DNA of 11,616 nucleotides from Sphingomonadaceae bacterium (GTDB lineage: Bacteria; Pseudomonadota; Alphaproteobacteria; Sphingomonadales; Sphingomonadaceae). Both the position numbers and the translations under genes were made by a program. The stretch covers positions 1-11,616 of the forward strand of contig JAFAZM010000290.1 of the NCBI GenBank assembly GCA_019239785.1, read 5' to 3'. Every line of letters begins with the position of its first letter. The stretch's first letter is position 1. Below the pieces are notes generated by a model, which made no database searches, had not been told where the DNA came from, and saw only the letters and a program-made list of their open reading frames with translations. Of the stretch, positions 1-6,448 are shown piece after piece.

Positions 1-747
1 GCGCATCTCGCCGATGCCGAAGATGGTCATGAAGGCGATGTCGGTCGCGTCGCGGCCGACGCAGATCCGCGCCAGCCCTTCGACCGGCGCCAGGCAGGTG
101 GCGTCGACCAGGCGCCAGGCGCCGTCCAGCCAGACCTCGACCACGGCATGGAAATCGGGCGGCTTCAGGCCCCAGGCATAAGCGGAGACCAGCCGGGCCG
201 GGATGCCGGCGGCGCGGGCGAAGCTCGCCATCAGATGGGCGAAGTCGCGGCAGACGCCGCGGCGGGAGAGGAAGGCGTCGGCCGCGGTGGTGGTGACGTC
301 GCTGGAGCCGATCGCATACTCCATCTTGCGCCCGATCCAGTCGGCCATCGCCTCGATCTTCGCGCCGCCGGCTGCGTCGCCGAACGTCTTCTCGACGAAG
401 CCCTCGAACCGGTCCGCCTCGCAATAGCGGCTCGGCCAGAGATAGGGGACCACCTCCGGCGGCAGATCGGGCAGGAGCGAGGCGGCAAGGCCGCCGATCG
501 CGAGGGATGGGCGGTCGACGTCGAGGGTCGCGCGATATTGGGCGAGGCAGGGCCCGGCCGCGCGGAGCCAGGTGCGGCGGCCGATCCCGTCCTCGGCGGC
601 GATCGGCCGCAGCGGCCCGCTGCCGGAAACGACGAGCCCGTCCTCGACCAGCCTCTGGTCGGGAAGCTGCGCGACCTCGACCGCGAGCAGGACGTCGGTC
701 TCGGCCGGAAAATGATAATCGAGCTCGACGGCGATCCTGAGCCGCAT
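1..747 (-). CDS. Transglutaminase-like cysteine protease family protein (3' end cut off by window)
   Basis: The first 249 residues are visible and the frame is still open at the left edge. The start is ATG at 747, preceded by a strong GAGGAGGG ribosome site. The N-terminal ~80 residues are beta-rich (MRLRIAVELDYHF...), as in the Bact_transglu_N domain. The transglutaminase core follows with a complete Cys-His-Asp triad: C166 in RGVCRDFAHL, H200 in DFHAVVEVWL and D215 in RLVDATCLAP. Bacterial members are usually about 260-290 residues, so probably only a short C-terminal piece is missing. There is no signal peptide, so it is probably cytosolic. Family members are thought to act as proteases or peptide-crosslinking enzymes; the substrate cannot be read from sequence. 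It lies 73 bases downstream of the transporter gene on the same strand, so cotranscription is possible. The family call is confident; the role is unknown. Confidence 0.88.
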   Translation of the reverse strand, partial: MRLRIAVELDYHFPAETDVLLAVEVAQLPDQRLVEDGLVVSGSGPLRPIAAEDGIGRRTWLRAAGPCLAQYRATLDVDRPSLAIGGLAASLLPDLPPEVVPYLWPSRYCEADRFEGFVEKTFGDAAGGAKIEAMADWIGRKMEYAIGSSDVTTTAADAFLSRRGVCRDFAHLMASFARAAGIPARLVSAYAWGLKPPDFHAVVEVWLDGAWRLVDATCLAPVEGLARICVGRDATDIAFMTIFGIGEMR

Positions 748-820
748 CCCTTTCGCCCTCCTCGTTACGGCTACATAACGCATTGGCGGCGCGGCGGTGC
801 CGCCCGCGGCGCCTTCCGTC

Positions 821-1747
821 TCAGTCGGTCATCGGCGCGGCCGCGATCCGCCGAGAGCCCAAGGCGATGACCAGCCCAGCAATGGCGAGCAGGCCGCCGG
901 CGATCGCGAGGGCCGACCAGGCATAGGCCTCGGCGAAGGTCGAGATCGCCATCGCGACGATCGGGATCATCACGCTCGAATAGGCCGCCCTGGCCGGGCC
1001 GACCGCGCGGATGATCCGGTAATAGAGCCAGAAGGCCAGCGCCGAGGCGATCACGCTGAGGTAGAGCAGCTCGAGCCAGTAATCCATGCGGTGCGGGAAG
1101 ACCGGCCGCCCATAGAGCGCCCAGGCCAGAGCGGCGTCGCCGAGGCCGCCGTAAAGCATCGCCCAGCCGAGCATCGCCGCGATCGAACGGGTCTTCATGC
1201 TCTCGCTGAGCTGCATGACGTTGGCGCAGGAGGCGGCGAGCACTCCGCCAAGGGTGAAGCCGAGCCCGAGCAGCACCGCCTGCGGCGCCGGGCCGGCCGC
1301 GCGCACCTCCTGCACGAAGAGCAGGGCGACGCCGGCCAGGGCGACCGCCGAGCCGAGCAGGAACCGCCCGCCGACCCGCAGGCCGAAAAACAGGCGCGCG
1401 AGGGCGGCATTGGGCACGATCAGCAAGGCGAAGACGACCGCGACCAGGCCGGAGGTGACGTAAAGCTCGGCCGCGTAGACCAGATTGTAGTTGAGCACGA
1501 ACTGCAGGAGGCCGAGCAAAGCCGCGAGGGCATGGCCCCGCCGGTCGAGCCCGACCCGCACGCCGGCGATGCGGGCGAGCGCGAACATCGCGGCGGCGGA
1601 AAGCAGGAACCGGTAGCTTACCGACCAGATCGGCGGCACCTCGCCGAGCTGGCCCTTGATCACGATCCAGGTCGAGCTCCAGATCAGGGTGATCAGGAGG
1701 AAGGGAAGCAGGATGCGCGGGTCGCGGAAGCCGCCGGTCGCGGTCAC
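821..1747 (-). CDS. EamA/DMT-family inner-membrane transporter
   Basis: This is a 308-residue, very hydrophobic protein with about ten predicted membrane helices, in the two-fold EamA arrangement: first half at roughly residues 11-145, second at 155-297. Typical DMT features are the early helix with LIWSSTWIVIKG (residues 21-32), the FRFLL-like segment SYRFLLSAAA (44-53) and the end of the first repeat, GVALLFVQEV (139-148). The family exports amino acids and small metabolites; E. coli RhtA, a threonine/homoserine exporter, belongs to it. The start is GTG at 1747, and its last two bases form part of the TGA stop of the threonine aldolase (GTGA overlap). No ribosome site is visible before it, so translation probably depends on the upstream gene. 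The substrate is unknown; an amino acid or aldehyde linked to threonine aldolase is a reasonable inference. Confidence 0.9.
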   Translation of the reverse strand: MTATGGFRDPRILLPFLLITLIWSSTWIVIKGQLGEVPPIWSVSYRFLLSAAAMFALARIAGVRVGLDRRGHALAALLGLLQFVLNYNLVYAAELYVTSGLVAVVFALLIVPNAALARLFFGLRVGGRFLLGSAVALAGVALLFVQEVRAAGPAPQAVLLGLGFTLGGVLAASCANVMQLSESMKTRSIAAMLGWAMLYGGLGDAALAWALYGRPVFPHRMDYWLELLYLSVIASALAFWLYYRIIRAVGPARAAYSSVMIPIVAMAISTFAEAYAWSALAIAGGLLAIAGLVIALGSRRIAAAPMTD

Positions 1748-2748
1748 AGCGCGCGGATCGCCGCGGCGAGCGCGTCGACCGCGGCCGGATCGCTGTCCCA
1801 GCTCGTCACCAGCCGCGCCTCGCCGGGGGCCCAGTCGTAGAAGTCGAAGCCCTGCGCCCGCAATGCCGCCGCTTCTTCGGGCGAGACCCGGATGAACATC
1901 TCATTGGCCTCGACCGGATGGACCAGGCGCCCGTCGCCGGCCGCTTCTGCCAGCCGGGCGGCGGCCGCATTGGCGGCGGCGGCGTTCCTCAGCCAGACGT
2001 CGTCCTCAAGCATCGCCAGCAGCTGGGCGGCGAGGTAGCGGCCCTTGGAAAGCAGATGGCCGGCGCGCTTGCGGCGATAGCGGGTCGCCTCGGCAAGCGC
2101 CGGATCGAAGAAGATCAGCGCTTCGGCGGCGAGCGCGCCGTTCTTGGTGAAGCCGAAGGAGAGCGCGTCCACCCCGGCCCGCCAGCTCAGGTCGGCCGGC
2201 GCGCAGCCGAGGCCGGCCACCGCATTGGCGAAGCGGGCGCCATCGACGTGGAAGCGCAGCCCGCGCCCTTGGGCGAGCCGGCCGAGCGCCGCCGTCTCTT
2301 CCGGCGTGTAGACGCAGCCATATTCGCTGGCGTTGGTGATCGAGAGCACGGCGGGCTGGATCTGGTGGACGTCGTTGCGAAGGCCGTCCAGCAAAGCGGT
2401 CAATGTCGCCACGCTCAGTTTCGCGGCCTCGCCCTCGCCGAGCAGCAATTTGGCGCCGCCGGTGTAGAATTCGGGAGCGCCGCATTCGTCGGTCTGGATA
2501 TGGGCGTCGCGGTGGCAGACGATGGCGCGATGGGGTGGGCAGAGCGCGGCCAAAGCGAGGCAGTTGGCGGCGGTGCCGGTCGGCACCCACAGCGCCTCGA
2601 CCTCCCGCTCGAACAGGCGCGAAAATTCATGGTTTAGGCGCCCGCTCCAGGCGTCGCCGTCATAGGCGGTGTCGAGCCGATTGGCCTCGGCGATCGCCGC
2701 CAGCGCCTCGGGGCAGGCGGCGGCCGCATTGTCTGAAAAGAAGCGCAT
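1744..2748 (-). CDS. ltaE: Low-specificity L-threonine aldolase (PLP-dependent)
   Basis: A 334-residue protein of the beta-eliminating lyase/threonine aldolase family (fold type I PLP enzymes), which cleaves L-threonine or L-allo-threonine to glycine and acetaldehyde in the cytosol. The N-terminus MRFFSDNAAAACPE resembles the substrate-loop start of the family (FxSDN). The cofactor phosphate-binding segment is TGTAAN (57-62). H79 and H83 lie in the HRDAHIQTDECGAPEF stretch that stacks on PLP. D169 in HVDGAR contacts the pyridine nitrogen, and the Schiff-base lysine is K202 in SFGFTKNGA. The TKNG form of the lysine motif is that of the Pseudomonas/alphaproteobacterial subgroup rather than the E. 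coli form. Length is normal (about 330-350). The start ATG has only a weak ribosome site. It overlaps the EamA transporter gene by four bases. Confidence 0.92.
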   Translation of the reverse strand: MRFFSDNAAAACPEALAAIAEANRLDTAYDGDAWSGRLNHEFSRLFEREVEALWVPTGTAANCLALAALCPPHRAIVCHRDAHIQTDECGAPEFYTGGAKLLLGEGEAAKLSVATLTALLDGLRNDVHQIQPAVLSITNASEYGCVYTPEETAALGRLAQGRGLRFHVDGARFANAVAGLGCAPADLSWRAGVDALSFGFTKNGALAAEALIFFDPALAEATRYRRKRAGHLLSKGRYLAAQLLAMLEDDVWLRNAAAANAAAARLAEAAGDGRLVHPVEANEMFIRVSPEEAAALRAQGFDFYDWAPGEARLVTSWDSDPAAVDALAAAIRAL

Positions 2749-2832
2749 CGCCGGTGGCCATGAATCGCCCGCCGGATGCCGTCAACGCCGATTTGCCGAA
2801 TGATCGGCGCGCAGGGAATTTCCTCATGTACG

Positions 2833-2862
2833 TTTACCACAATTTAGCCCCCGCGCGATAAG
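2833..2862 (+). promoter_or_regulatory. Possible sigma-70-type promoter for the PilZ pair
   Basis: The 142-base gap between the divergent threonine aldolase and PilZ genes holds TTTACC (2833-2838), an 18-base spacer and GATAAG (2857-2862). Each hexamer matches the housekeeping consensus at four of six positions. Transcription would start near 2869, about 20 bases before the PilZ start codon. No equally good promoter is seen for the minus-strand threonine aldolase. This is based on pattern only. Confidence 0.33.
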
Positions 2863-2890
2863 GCATGGGGATACCAGCTGGGATGAAGCG

Positions 2891-3322
2891 ATGGGCGTAG
2901 AGAATTTCCCGAATGCCGCCGCCGACAGCAAGCGCTCGGCGAAGCGGGCGCGGGTGCTGCTGACGGCCAAGTTGAAGACGCCGTTCGGCGAGGTCGATGC
3001 GCGCCTTCGCGACCTTTCGCGCAAGGGGGCGCTCGTCGAATGCGCGCAGGTGCCGCCGGTCGGCACCGAGGTCGTCTTCATCCGCGGCTCGACCGTCGTG
3101 CCGGCGCGCGTCGCCTGGGCCGGCGCCGACCGGCTCGGCCTCGAGTTCCACTACATGATCGACGAGCAGGAAGTGCTCGTCCACATCGCCCGGCGGCCCC
3201 AGCCAAAGCCGGAAAGCTTCCGTCGCCCCGGGCTCCGCGAGGTCCTGTCCGAAGACCAGCGCAAGGTCGCGCGGGCCTGGGGCGTCGCGGTCGGGATCAA
3301 TTTTCCAGAAGGAAAGTTCTAA
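2891..3322 (+). CDS. PilZ domain protein, first of a tandem pair
   Basis: A 143-residue soluble protein. The PilZ domain spans about residues 14-105 and carries both c-di-GMP signatures: the arginine motif RxxxR (R15-R19, KRSAKRARV) and DxSxxG (D41, S43, G46; DLSRKG). The following beta-barrel strands (VGTEVVFIRG, VPARVAWAGADRLGLEFHY) are typical, the last being the usual end of the PilZ barrel. A tail of about 38 residues (106-143) rich in K/R/P follows and matches nothing I recognise. PilZ proteins bind c-di-GMP and pass the signal to motility, polysaccharide or cell-cycle targets, but the target is not visible here. ATG 2891 is chosen because the domain begins soon after it; an overlapping five-codon frame (2883-2900) starts just upstream. 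The next PilZ gene begins nine bases after the stop, so the two are an operon. Confidence 0.9.
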   Translation: MGVENFPNAAADSKRSAKRARVLLTAKLKTPFGEVDARLRDLSRKGALVECAQVPPVGTEVVFIRGSTVVPARVAWAGADRLGLEFHYMIDEQEVLVHIARRPQPKPESFRRPGLREVLSEDQRKVARAWGVAVGINFPEGKF

Positions 3323-3331
3323 GAGTCGGCC

Positions 3332-3712
3332 ATGGATTCCTGGCGCACGATCAACTCCTCCTCCCTCTACTCCGGCCCCTTCTTCGCCGGTGAGCTTTCG
3401 GTCGCGCCCGAAGCGCCCGAGCCCAAGGGCCGGGTCTCGGAGCGGGTGCCGATCGAGGTCTCAGCGGGCCTTCGCCAGCGCGGCGCCTCGGGCGTCTCGG
3501 TCCAGGTCATGGACCTGTCGACCCACGGCTTCCGCGCCGCGACCCATCTCCAGCTCGAGGAGGGCAGCGACGTCTGGCTGCGCCTGCCCGGGCTCGAGCC
3601 CTATCACGCGACCGTCGCCTGGGCGAAAGGCAATTATGTGGGCTGCCGCTTCGAGCGCCCGCTCCATCCGGCGGTCCTCGACATGATCGTCCGCAAGACC
3701 AAGGGACGCTGA
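3332..3712 (+). CDS. PilZ domain protein, second of a tandem pair
   Basis: A 126-residue protein with a PilZ domain at about residues 33-120 after a ~30-residue, probably disordered N-terminal segment. Both nucleotide-binding motifs are intact: RxxxR (R34, R38; GRVSERVP) and DxSxxG (D61, S63, G66; DLSTHG). The strands DVWLRLPGLEPYHATVAWAK and YVGCRFERPLH complete the barrel. It most likely binds c-di-GMP. It is not a close copy of its upstream neighbour: outside the motifs the two share little, so the pair is an old duplication or two recruited domains. The start ATG follows the first PilZ stop by nine bases, with only a weak AAGAG site in the gap, so translation may depend on ribosomes finishing the upstream gene. 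No partner domain is present, so it probably acts by binding another protein. Confidence 0.9.
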   Translation: MDSWRTINSSSLYSGPFFAGELSVAPEAPEPKGRVSERVPIEVSAGLRQRGASGVSVQVMDLSTHGFRAATHLQLEEGSDVWLRLPGLEPYHATVAWAKGNYVGCRFERPLHPAVLDMIVRKTKGR

Positions 3713-3718
3713 CGAATC

Positions 3719-3739
3719 TCTCCGCTTTGCGAGCGGAGA
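3719..3739 (+). terminator. Stem-loop just after the second PilZ gene, possible terminator
   Basis: TCTCCGCT (3719-3726) pairs perfectly with AGCGGAGA (3732-3739) around a five-base loop, starting seven bases after the PilZ stop codon. There is no T-run behind it, so intrinsic termination is uncertain; it could instead protect the mRNA 3' end. The rest of the 148-base gap up to the next small gene shows nothing else I can name. Confidence 0.4.
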
Positions 3740-3860
3740 AAGCCGGCTTCGGGCGGCCTTGGCCCGTCTCGAAACCGGCCTGTCCCGTCTCCTCTCATCA
3801 CGATTCGGATTCTGCCTTAGCCTGTGTTAAGCCCGCCGAGTCGGACGGGGAGGCTACGGC

Positions 3861-4034
3861 ATGGAATCGGATTTCCGATATTTCACTCGGCGTGCCGCTG
3901 AAGAGCGGCGCAGGGCCCAGTTCGCGATCACCAGCGAGGCCCGGGAACGTCATGCCGAGCTTGCCGACATGTTCGCCTCGAAGGCCGCCTCCCGCGTGCG
4001 GAGCGAGGTCCTGACGCAGCTCAGGGCCGAATAA
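3861..4034 (+). CDS. Small protein of 57 residues, function unknown
   Basis: The frame begins MESDFRYFTRRAAEERRAQF and ends VLTQLRAE with a TAA stop. It has a strong ribosome site (GGGGAGG at 3847-3853, seven bases before the ATG), which is the main reason to call it. The protein is charged and rich in Ala, Arg and Glu, and is predicted to be helical throughout with no membrane segment or signal. Short proteins opening with a D-[FY]-R-Y-[FY]-x-R-R-A pattern are, as I recall, common in sphingomonads and uncharacterised. It stands alone between the PilZ pair and a tRNA gene that faces it. A longer overlapping frame (3727-4014) lacks a ribosome site and was rejected. No function is assigned. Confidence 0.68.
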   Translation: MESDFRYFTRRAAEERRRAQFAITSEARERHAELADMFASKAASRVRSEVLTQLRAE

Positions 4035-4055
4035 AAGGCGGGTCCGCCGGGGCGA

Positions 4056-4130
<75 letters not shown>

Positions 4131-4153
4131 CTATCGCTTTCCGGGAAGGCGGG

Positions 4154-4183
4154 CCTATGGCCGGACAGCTCGGATGATGTCAA
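4154..4183 (-). promoter_or_regulatory. Likely promoter of tRNA-Thr
   Basis: On the minus strand a perfect TTGACA -35 box (4183-4178) is followed, after an 18-base spacer, by CATAGG (4159-4154), or after 17 bases by CCATAG. Transcription would begin near 4147, giving a short leader of about 17 bases before the mature tRNA end at 4130. A strong -35 with a degenerate -10 is common for stable RNA genes in GC-rich alphaproteobacteria. The -35 box lies only ten bases from the start codon of the divergent small gene at 4193. Confidence 0.6.
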
Positions 4184-4192
4184 GGCAGGTCC

Positions 4193-4348
4193 ATGGCGAA
4201 GCAGGATGACGAACGCGCCAAACGCCTCGCCGCCGCGCTGCGGGAGAATCTGAAGCGGCGGAAAGCGCAGGCGCGGGAGATGCGCGCGGAAGATACAGTG
4301 TCATCCCGGCGAAGGCCGGGACCCATGAACACGGAAGAGAAAGCCTAA
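4193..4348 (+). CDS. Small basic protein of 51 residues, with a repeat in its 3' end
   Basis: The frame starts MAKQDDERAKRLAAALREN and continues LKRRKAQAREMRAE, a helical, strongly basic stretch. As I recall, this matches a family of short alphaproteobacterial proteins of unknown function with the core ALRENLxRRKAQAR. A possible ribosome site AAGG lies seven bases before the ATG. After about residue 34 the sequence (TVSSRRRPGPMNTEEKA) is encoded by a dispersed palindromic repeat at 4300-4334 and looks unrelated to the first part. The original C-terminus therefore seems to have been replaced when the repeat arrived. Whether the product is still functional is unknown. It lies divergent from tRNA-Thr and convergent with the aminopeptidase gene. 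Confidence 0.55.
   Translation: MAKQDDERAKRLAAALRENLKRRKAQAREMRAEDTVSSRRRPGPMNTEEKA
4300..4334. repeat. Palindromic repeat unit R1
   Basis: REP-like unit: GTCAT, then the hairpin CCCGGC-GAAG-GCCGGG (4305-4320), then GACCCATGAACACGG. The unit recurs in inverse orientation at 4495-4530 (R4), sharing the flanks GTCATCCCGG and CCATGAACACGG. It lies inside the 3' end of the small basic protein gene. Elements of this look are widespread in alphaproteobacterial genomes. Confidence 0.8.
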
Positions 4349-4373
4349 ATCCGAGGCGGGGCCAAGATCCCCT

Positions 4374-4459
4374 CGTCATGCCGGACTCGATCCGGCATCC
4401 ACCTTCTCTTTCAGCATAGGCCGCAAGAAGGTGGACCCCGGATCAGGTCCGGGGTGACG
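4374..4459. repeat. Head-to-head palindromic repeat pair R2/R3
   Basis: Two units in opposite orientation form an inverted repeat with 34-base arms (4374-4407 and 4426-4459) around an 18-base loop. Each arm has its own hairpin: TGCCGGA-ctcga-TCCGGCA (4379-4397) and CCCCGGA-tcagg-TCCGGGG (4436-4454). The outer ends are CGTCA and TGACG; the inner ends are CCACCTTCT and AGAAGGTGG. The mismatches between arms are mainly within the hairpins, which are each self-complementary. It could act as a bidirectional terminator between the convergent genes. Confidence 0.82.
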
Positions 4460-4494
4460 ATCTGTCTCCAAGATTTACGCGATCTGGCCCGGCA

Positions 4495-4530
4495 CCGTGT
4501 TCATGGATCCCGGATCAAGTCCGGGATGAC
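4495..4530. repeat. Palindromic repeat unit R4
   Basis: The inverse partner of R1: CCGTGTTCATGG, then the hairpin ATCCCGGA-tcaag-TCCGGGAT (4507-4527), then GAC. The eight-base stem is perfect. It ends 29 bases beyond the stop codon of the aminopeptidase P gene, so on the minus strand it would be the first hairpin in that transcript's 3' end, with no T-run visible. Confidence 0.8.
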
Positions 4531-4559
4531 TCCTTGGCGTCAGGCTCGGGCGCGAAACC

Positions 4560-6362
4560 TCAAAGCGGCGCGCAGCCGGCTTCGAGCCAGGCCTTCGCGT
4601 CGCCCTCCAGCTGCGGGCCGACGATGCGCAGCACCTGGGCGTGATACTCGTCCACCCATTGCCGCTCCGCCGGCGAGAGCAGGCCGGTCTCGATCAGCTT
4701 GCGGTCGATCGGGGCGAAGGTGAGCGTCTCGAAGCCGAGCAGTTTCTTCTCGCCGGCAAAGCCGCTCTCCGGCGCGGCCTCGACGGTAAGGACCAGATTC
4801 TCGACGCGGATGCCGTAGCCGCCGGTCTTGTAGTAACCGGGCTCGTTCGAGATGATCATCCCGGCCTTGAGCGGCTCGTTGCCGCCGGCCTGGGCGCTGC
4901 CGACCGGCGATATGCGCTGCGGCCCTTCGTGCACGGCGAGGAAGGAGCCGACGCCATGGCCGGTGCCATGGGCATAATCGAGCCCGGCCCGCCAGAGGAA
5001 CTGGCGGGCGAAGCTGTCGAGCTGCGAGCCGCGCGTCCCTTCCGGAAAGAGCGCGCGGGCGACCGCGATATGGCCCTGGAGGACGCGGGTGAAGCGGTCG
5101 CGCATCTCCGCGGTCGGCGTGCCGATCGCGACGGTGCGGGTCACGTCGGTGGTGCCGTCCGGATATTGGCCGCCCGAATCGACCAGGTAGAGCGAATCCA
5201 TCTCGATCGGCCGGTTGGTCTCCTCGGTCACCTTGTAGTGGACGATCGCACCGTTGGGGCCGGCGCCGGAGATGGTGTCGAAGCTGAGGTCGCGCAGGTC
5301 GCCGCAGGCCCGGCGGAAATCGTGGAGCTTCTCGGCCGCCTTGATCTCGTCGAGCCCGCCCTTGGGCGCCTCGACCGAAAGCCAGTGGAGGAAGCGCGAC
5401 AGCGCGGCGCCGTCCCGCGCCTGCGCGGCGCGATGGCCGGAAATCTCGACCCCGTTCTTGATCGCCTTGGGCAGGATCGAAGGATCGCGCCGCGCAACGA
5501 CATGGGCGCCGGCCTTCTCCAGCGCCTCGAAGATCGCCGCCACCGAATGCTCGGGATCGACCGCGATCGTCTTGCCGGCGAGCGCCGCGAGCGCCGGCGC
5601 GAAGGCGCTGCGCTCGTGGACGCGGACGCCGTTGCCGAGATGCTGGCGGACGTCGTCGCCGATCTTCTCCGAGGCGACGAACAAATCGGCGGTGCCGTCG
5701 TCATGGACCAGGGCGAAGGAGAGGGCGACCGGCGTATGCTCGACGTCCTGGCCGCGCACGTTGAACGTCCAGGCGATCGAATCCAACGCCGCGAGCACCG
5801 CTGCGTCGGCTTTCTGCTCCTTCAGCCAGTCGGCCATCTCCTGGCGCTTGGCGGCCGAGGAGCGGCCGGCATATTCGTCCGGATGGACGATCAGCCGCGC
5901 CTTCGAAGGCTCGGGCTGGTCGGCCCAGACCGCGTCAATCGGATTGCGGCGGACGGCGACCAGCTCCGCGCCTTTCTCCGCCAGCGCCTCGCGCGCCTTC
6001 TCCACCCAGTCCTTGGTGTGCAGCCAGGGATCGTAGCCGATCCGGCCGCCGTCCGGGGCATGGACCTTGAGCCAGTCGGCGATGCTCGTCTCCGGCACCG
6101 ACTGATAGCTCCAGTGATTGCCGTCCACCTGGTCGCGGACCTGCAAGGTGTAGCGGCCGTCCACGAAGATCGCCGCTTCCTCGGGCAGCACCACCGCCGA
6201 GCCGGCCGAGCCCTTGAAGCCGGTCAGCCAGGCGAGGCGCTGGGCGTAGCTGCCGACATATTCGCTCATATGCTCGTCGGTCAGCGGCACGACGAAGCCG
6301 TCGAGCCGGTCGGCCTTCAATTGCTCGCGGAGGGCGGAAAGGCGCGCTTCATAAGTCGACAT
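4560..6362 (-). CDS. Aminopeptidase P family metallopeptidase (Xaa-Pro aminopeptidase, M24B)
   Basis: A 600-residue cytosolic enzyme that removes an N-terminal residue preceding proline. The length and three-domain layout match the long XPNPEP1-like form: two creatinase-type N-terminal domains (about 1-150 and 150-310) and a C-terminal pita-bread domain (about 315-540) with an extra tail. The dinuclear metal ligands are all present: D395 (LVDSGGQY), D406 (TTDVTRT), H469 (HGTGHGVGSF), E507 (SNEPGYY) and E521 (RVENLV). The supporting histidines H375 (GAIVHYK) and H478 (AVHEGP) are also there. The frame is open further upstream to 6488, but ATG 6362 is chosen because MSTYEARLSALREQ is where the family starts and the upstream extension is low-complexity Arg/Gly/Ala that would overlap the divergent gene. 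It is 86 bases from the divergent S9 peptidase gene. Confidence 0.95.
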   Translation of the reverse strand: MSTYEARLSALREQLKADRLDGFVVPLTDEHMSEYVGSYAQRLAWLTGFKGSAGSAVVLPEEAAIFVDGRYTLQVRDQVDGNHWSYQSVPETSIADWLKVHAPDGGRIGYDPWLHTKDWVEKAREALAEKGAELVAVRRNPIDAVWADQPEPSKARLIVHPDEYAGRSSAAKRQEMADWLKEQKADAAVLAALDSIAWTFNVRGQDVEHTPVALSFALVHDDGTADLFVASEKIGDDVRQHLGNGVRVHERSAFAPALAALAGKTIAVDPEHSVAAIFEALEKAGAHVVARRDPSILPKAIKNGVEISGHRAAQARDGAALSRFLHWLSVEAPKGGLDEIKAAEKLHDFRRACGDLRDLSFDTISGAGPNGAIVHYKVTEETNRPIEMDSLYLVDSGGQYPDGTTDVTRTVAIGTPTAEMRDRFTRVLQGHIAVARALFPEGTRGSQLDSFARQFLWRAGLDYAHGTGHGVGSFLAVHEGPQRISPVGSAQAGGNEPLKAGMIISNEPGYYKTGGYGIRVENLVLTVEAAPESGFAGEKKLLGFETLTFAPIDRKLIETGLLSPAERQWVDEYHAQVLRIVGPQLEGDAKAWLEAGCAPL

Positions 6363-6448
6363 GGGGCTTTCCCGATAGACTGGAGGACCGCTAGATAAGC
6401 CGCTTCCCGCCGCCGCGCCAGCCCGGCGCCCCCGACCAGGAGCCAAGC

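Noticed and set aside
797..1840. 347-codon plus-strand frame opposite the transporter gene
   Set aside because: Extremely rich in charged residues and glycine with no motif; the opposite strand encodes a clear ten-helix transporter.
3727..4014. 95-codon plus-strand frame overlapping the 57-residue gene
   Set aside because: No ribosome site, begins inside a stem-loop, low-complexity product; the shorter frame has a strong ribosome site.
4155..4379. 74-codon minus-strand frame containing SWVPAFAGMT
   Set aside because: This peptide is the usual translation of the dispersed palindromic repeat and is a common false gene in alphaproteobacterial annotations.
4300..4530. Possible CRISPR array from repeated short palindromes
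   Set aside because: Units alternate in orientation, differ in sequence, have uneven spacing, and there are no cas genes.
4454..4723. 89-codon plus-strand frame containing HGSRIKSGMT
   Set aside because: Starts within the repeats and runs antisense into aminopeptidase P; another repeat-derived false frame.
4641..6398. 585-codon open frame on the plus strand opposite aminopeptidase P
   Set aside because: Its product is a shadow of the opposite gene: no recognisable domain, rich in Arg/Gly/Ala/Asp as expected from reading a GC-rich gene backwards, while the minus-strand frame has all catalytic residues.
6363..6448. Divergent promoters between aminopeptidase P and the S9 peptidase
   Set aside because: They must exist nearby, but I could not find a -35/-10 pair with acceptable spacing on either strand (only an isolated GATAAG at 6394), so no site is called.
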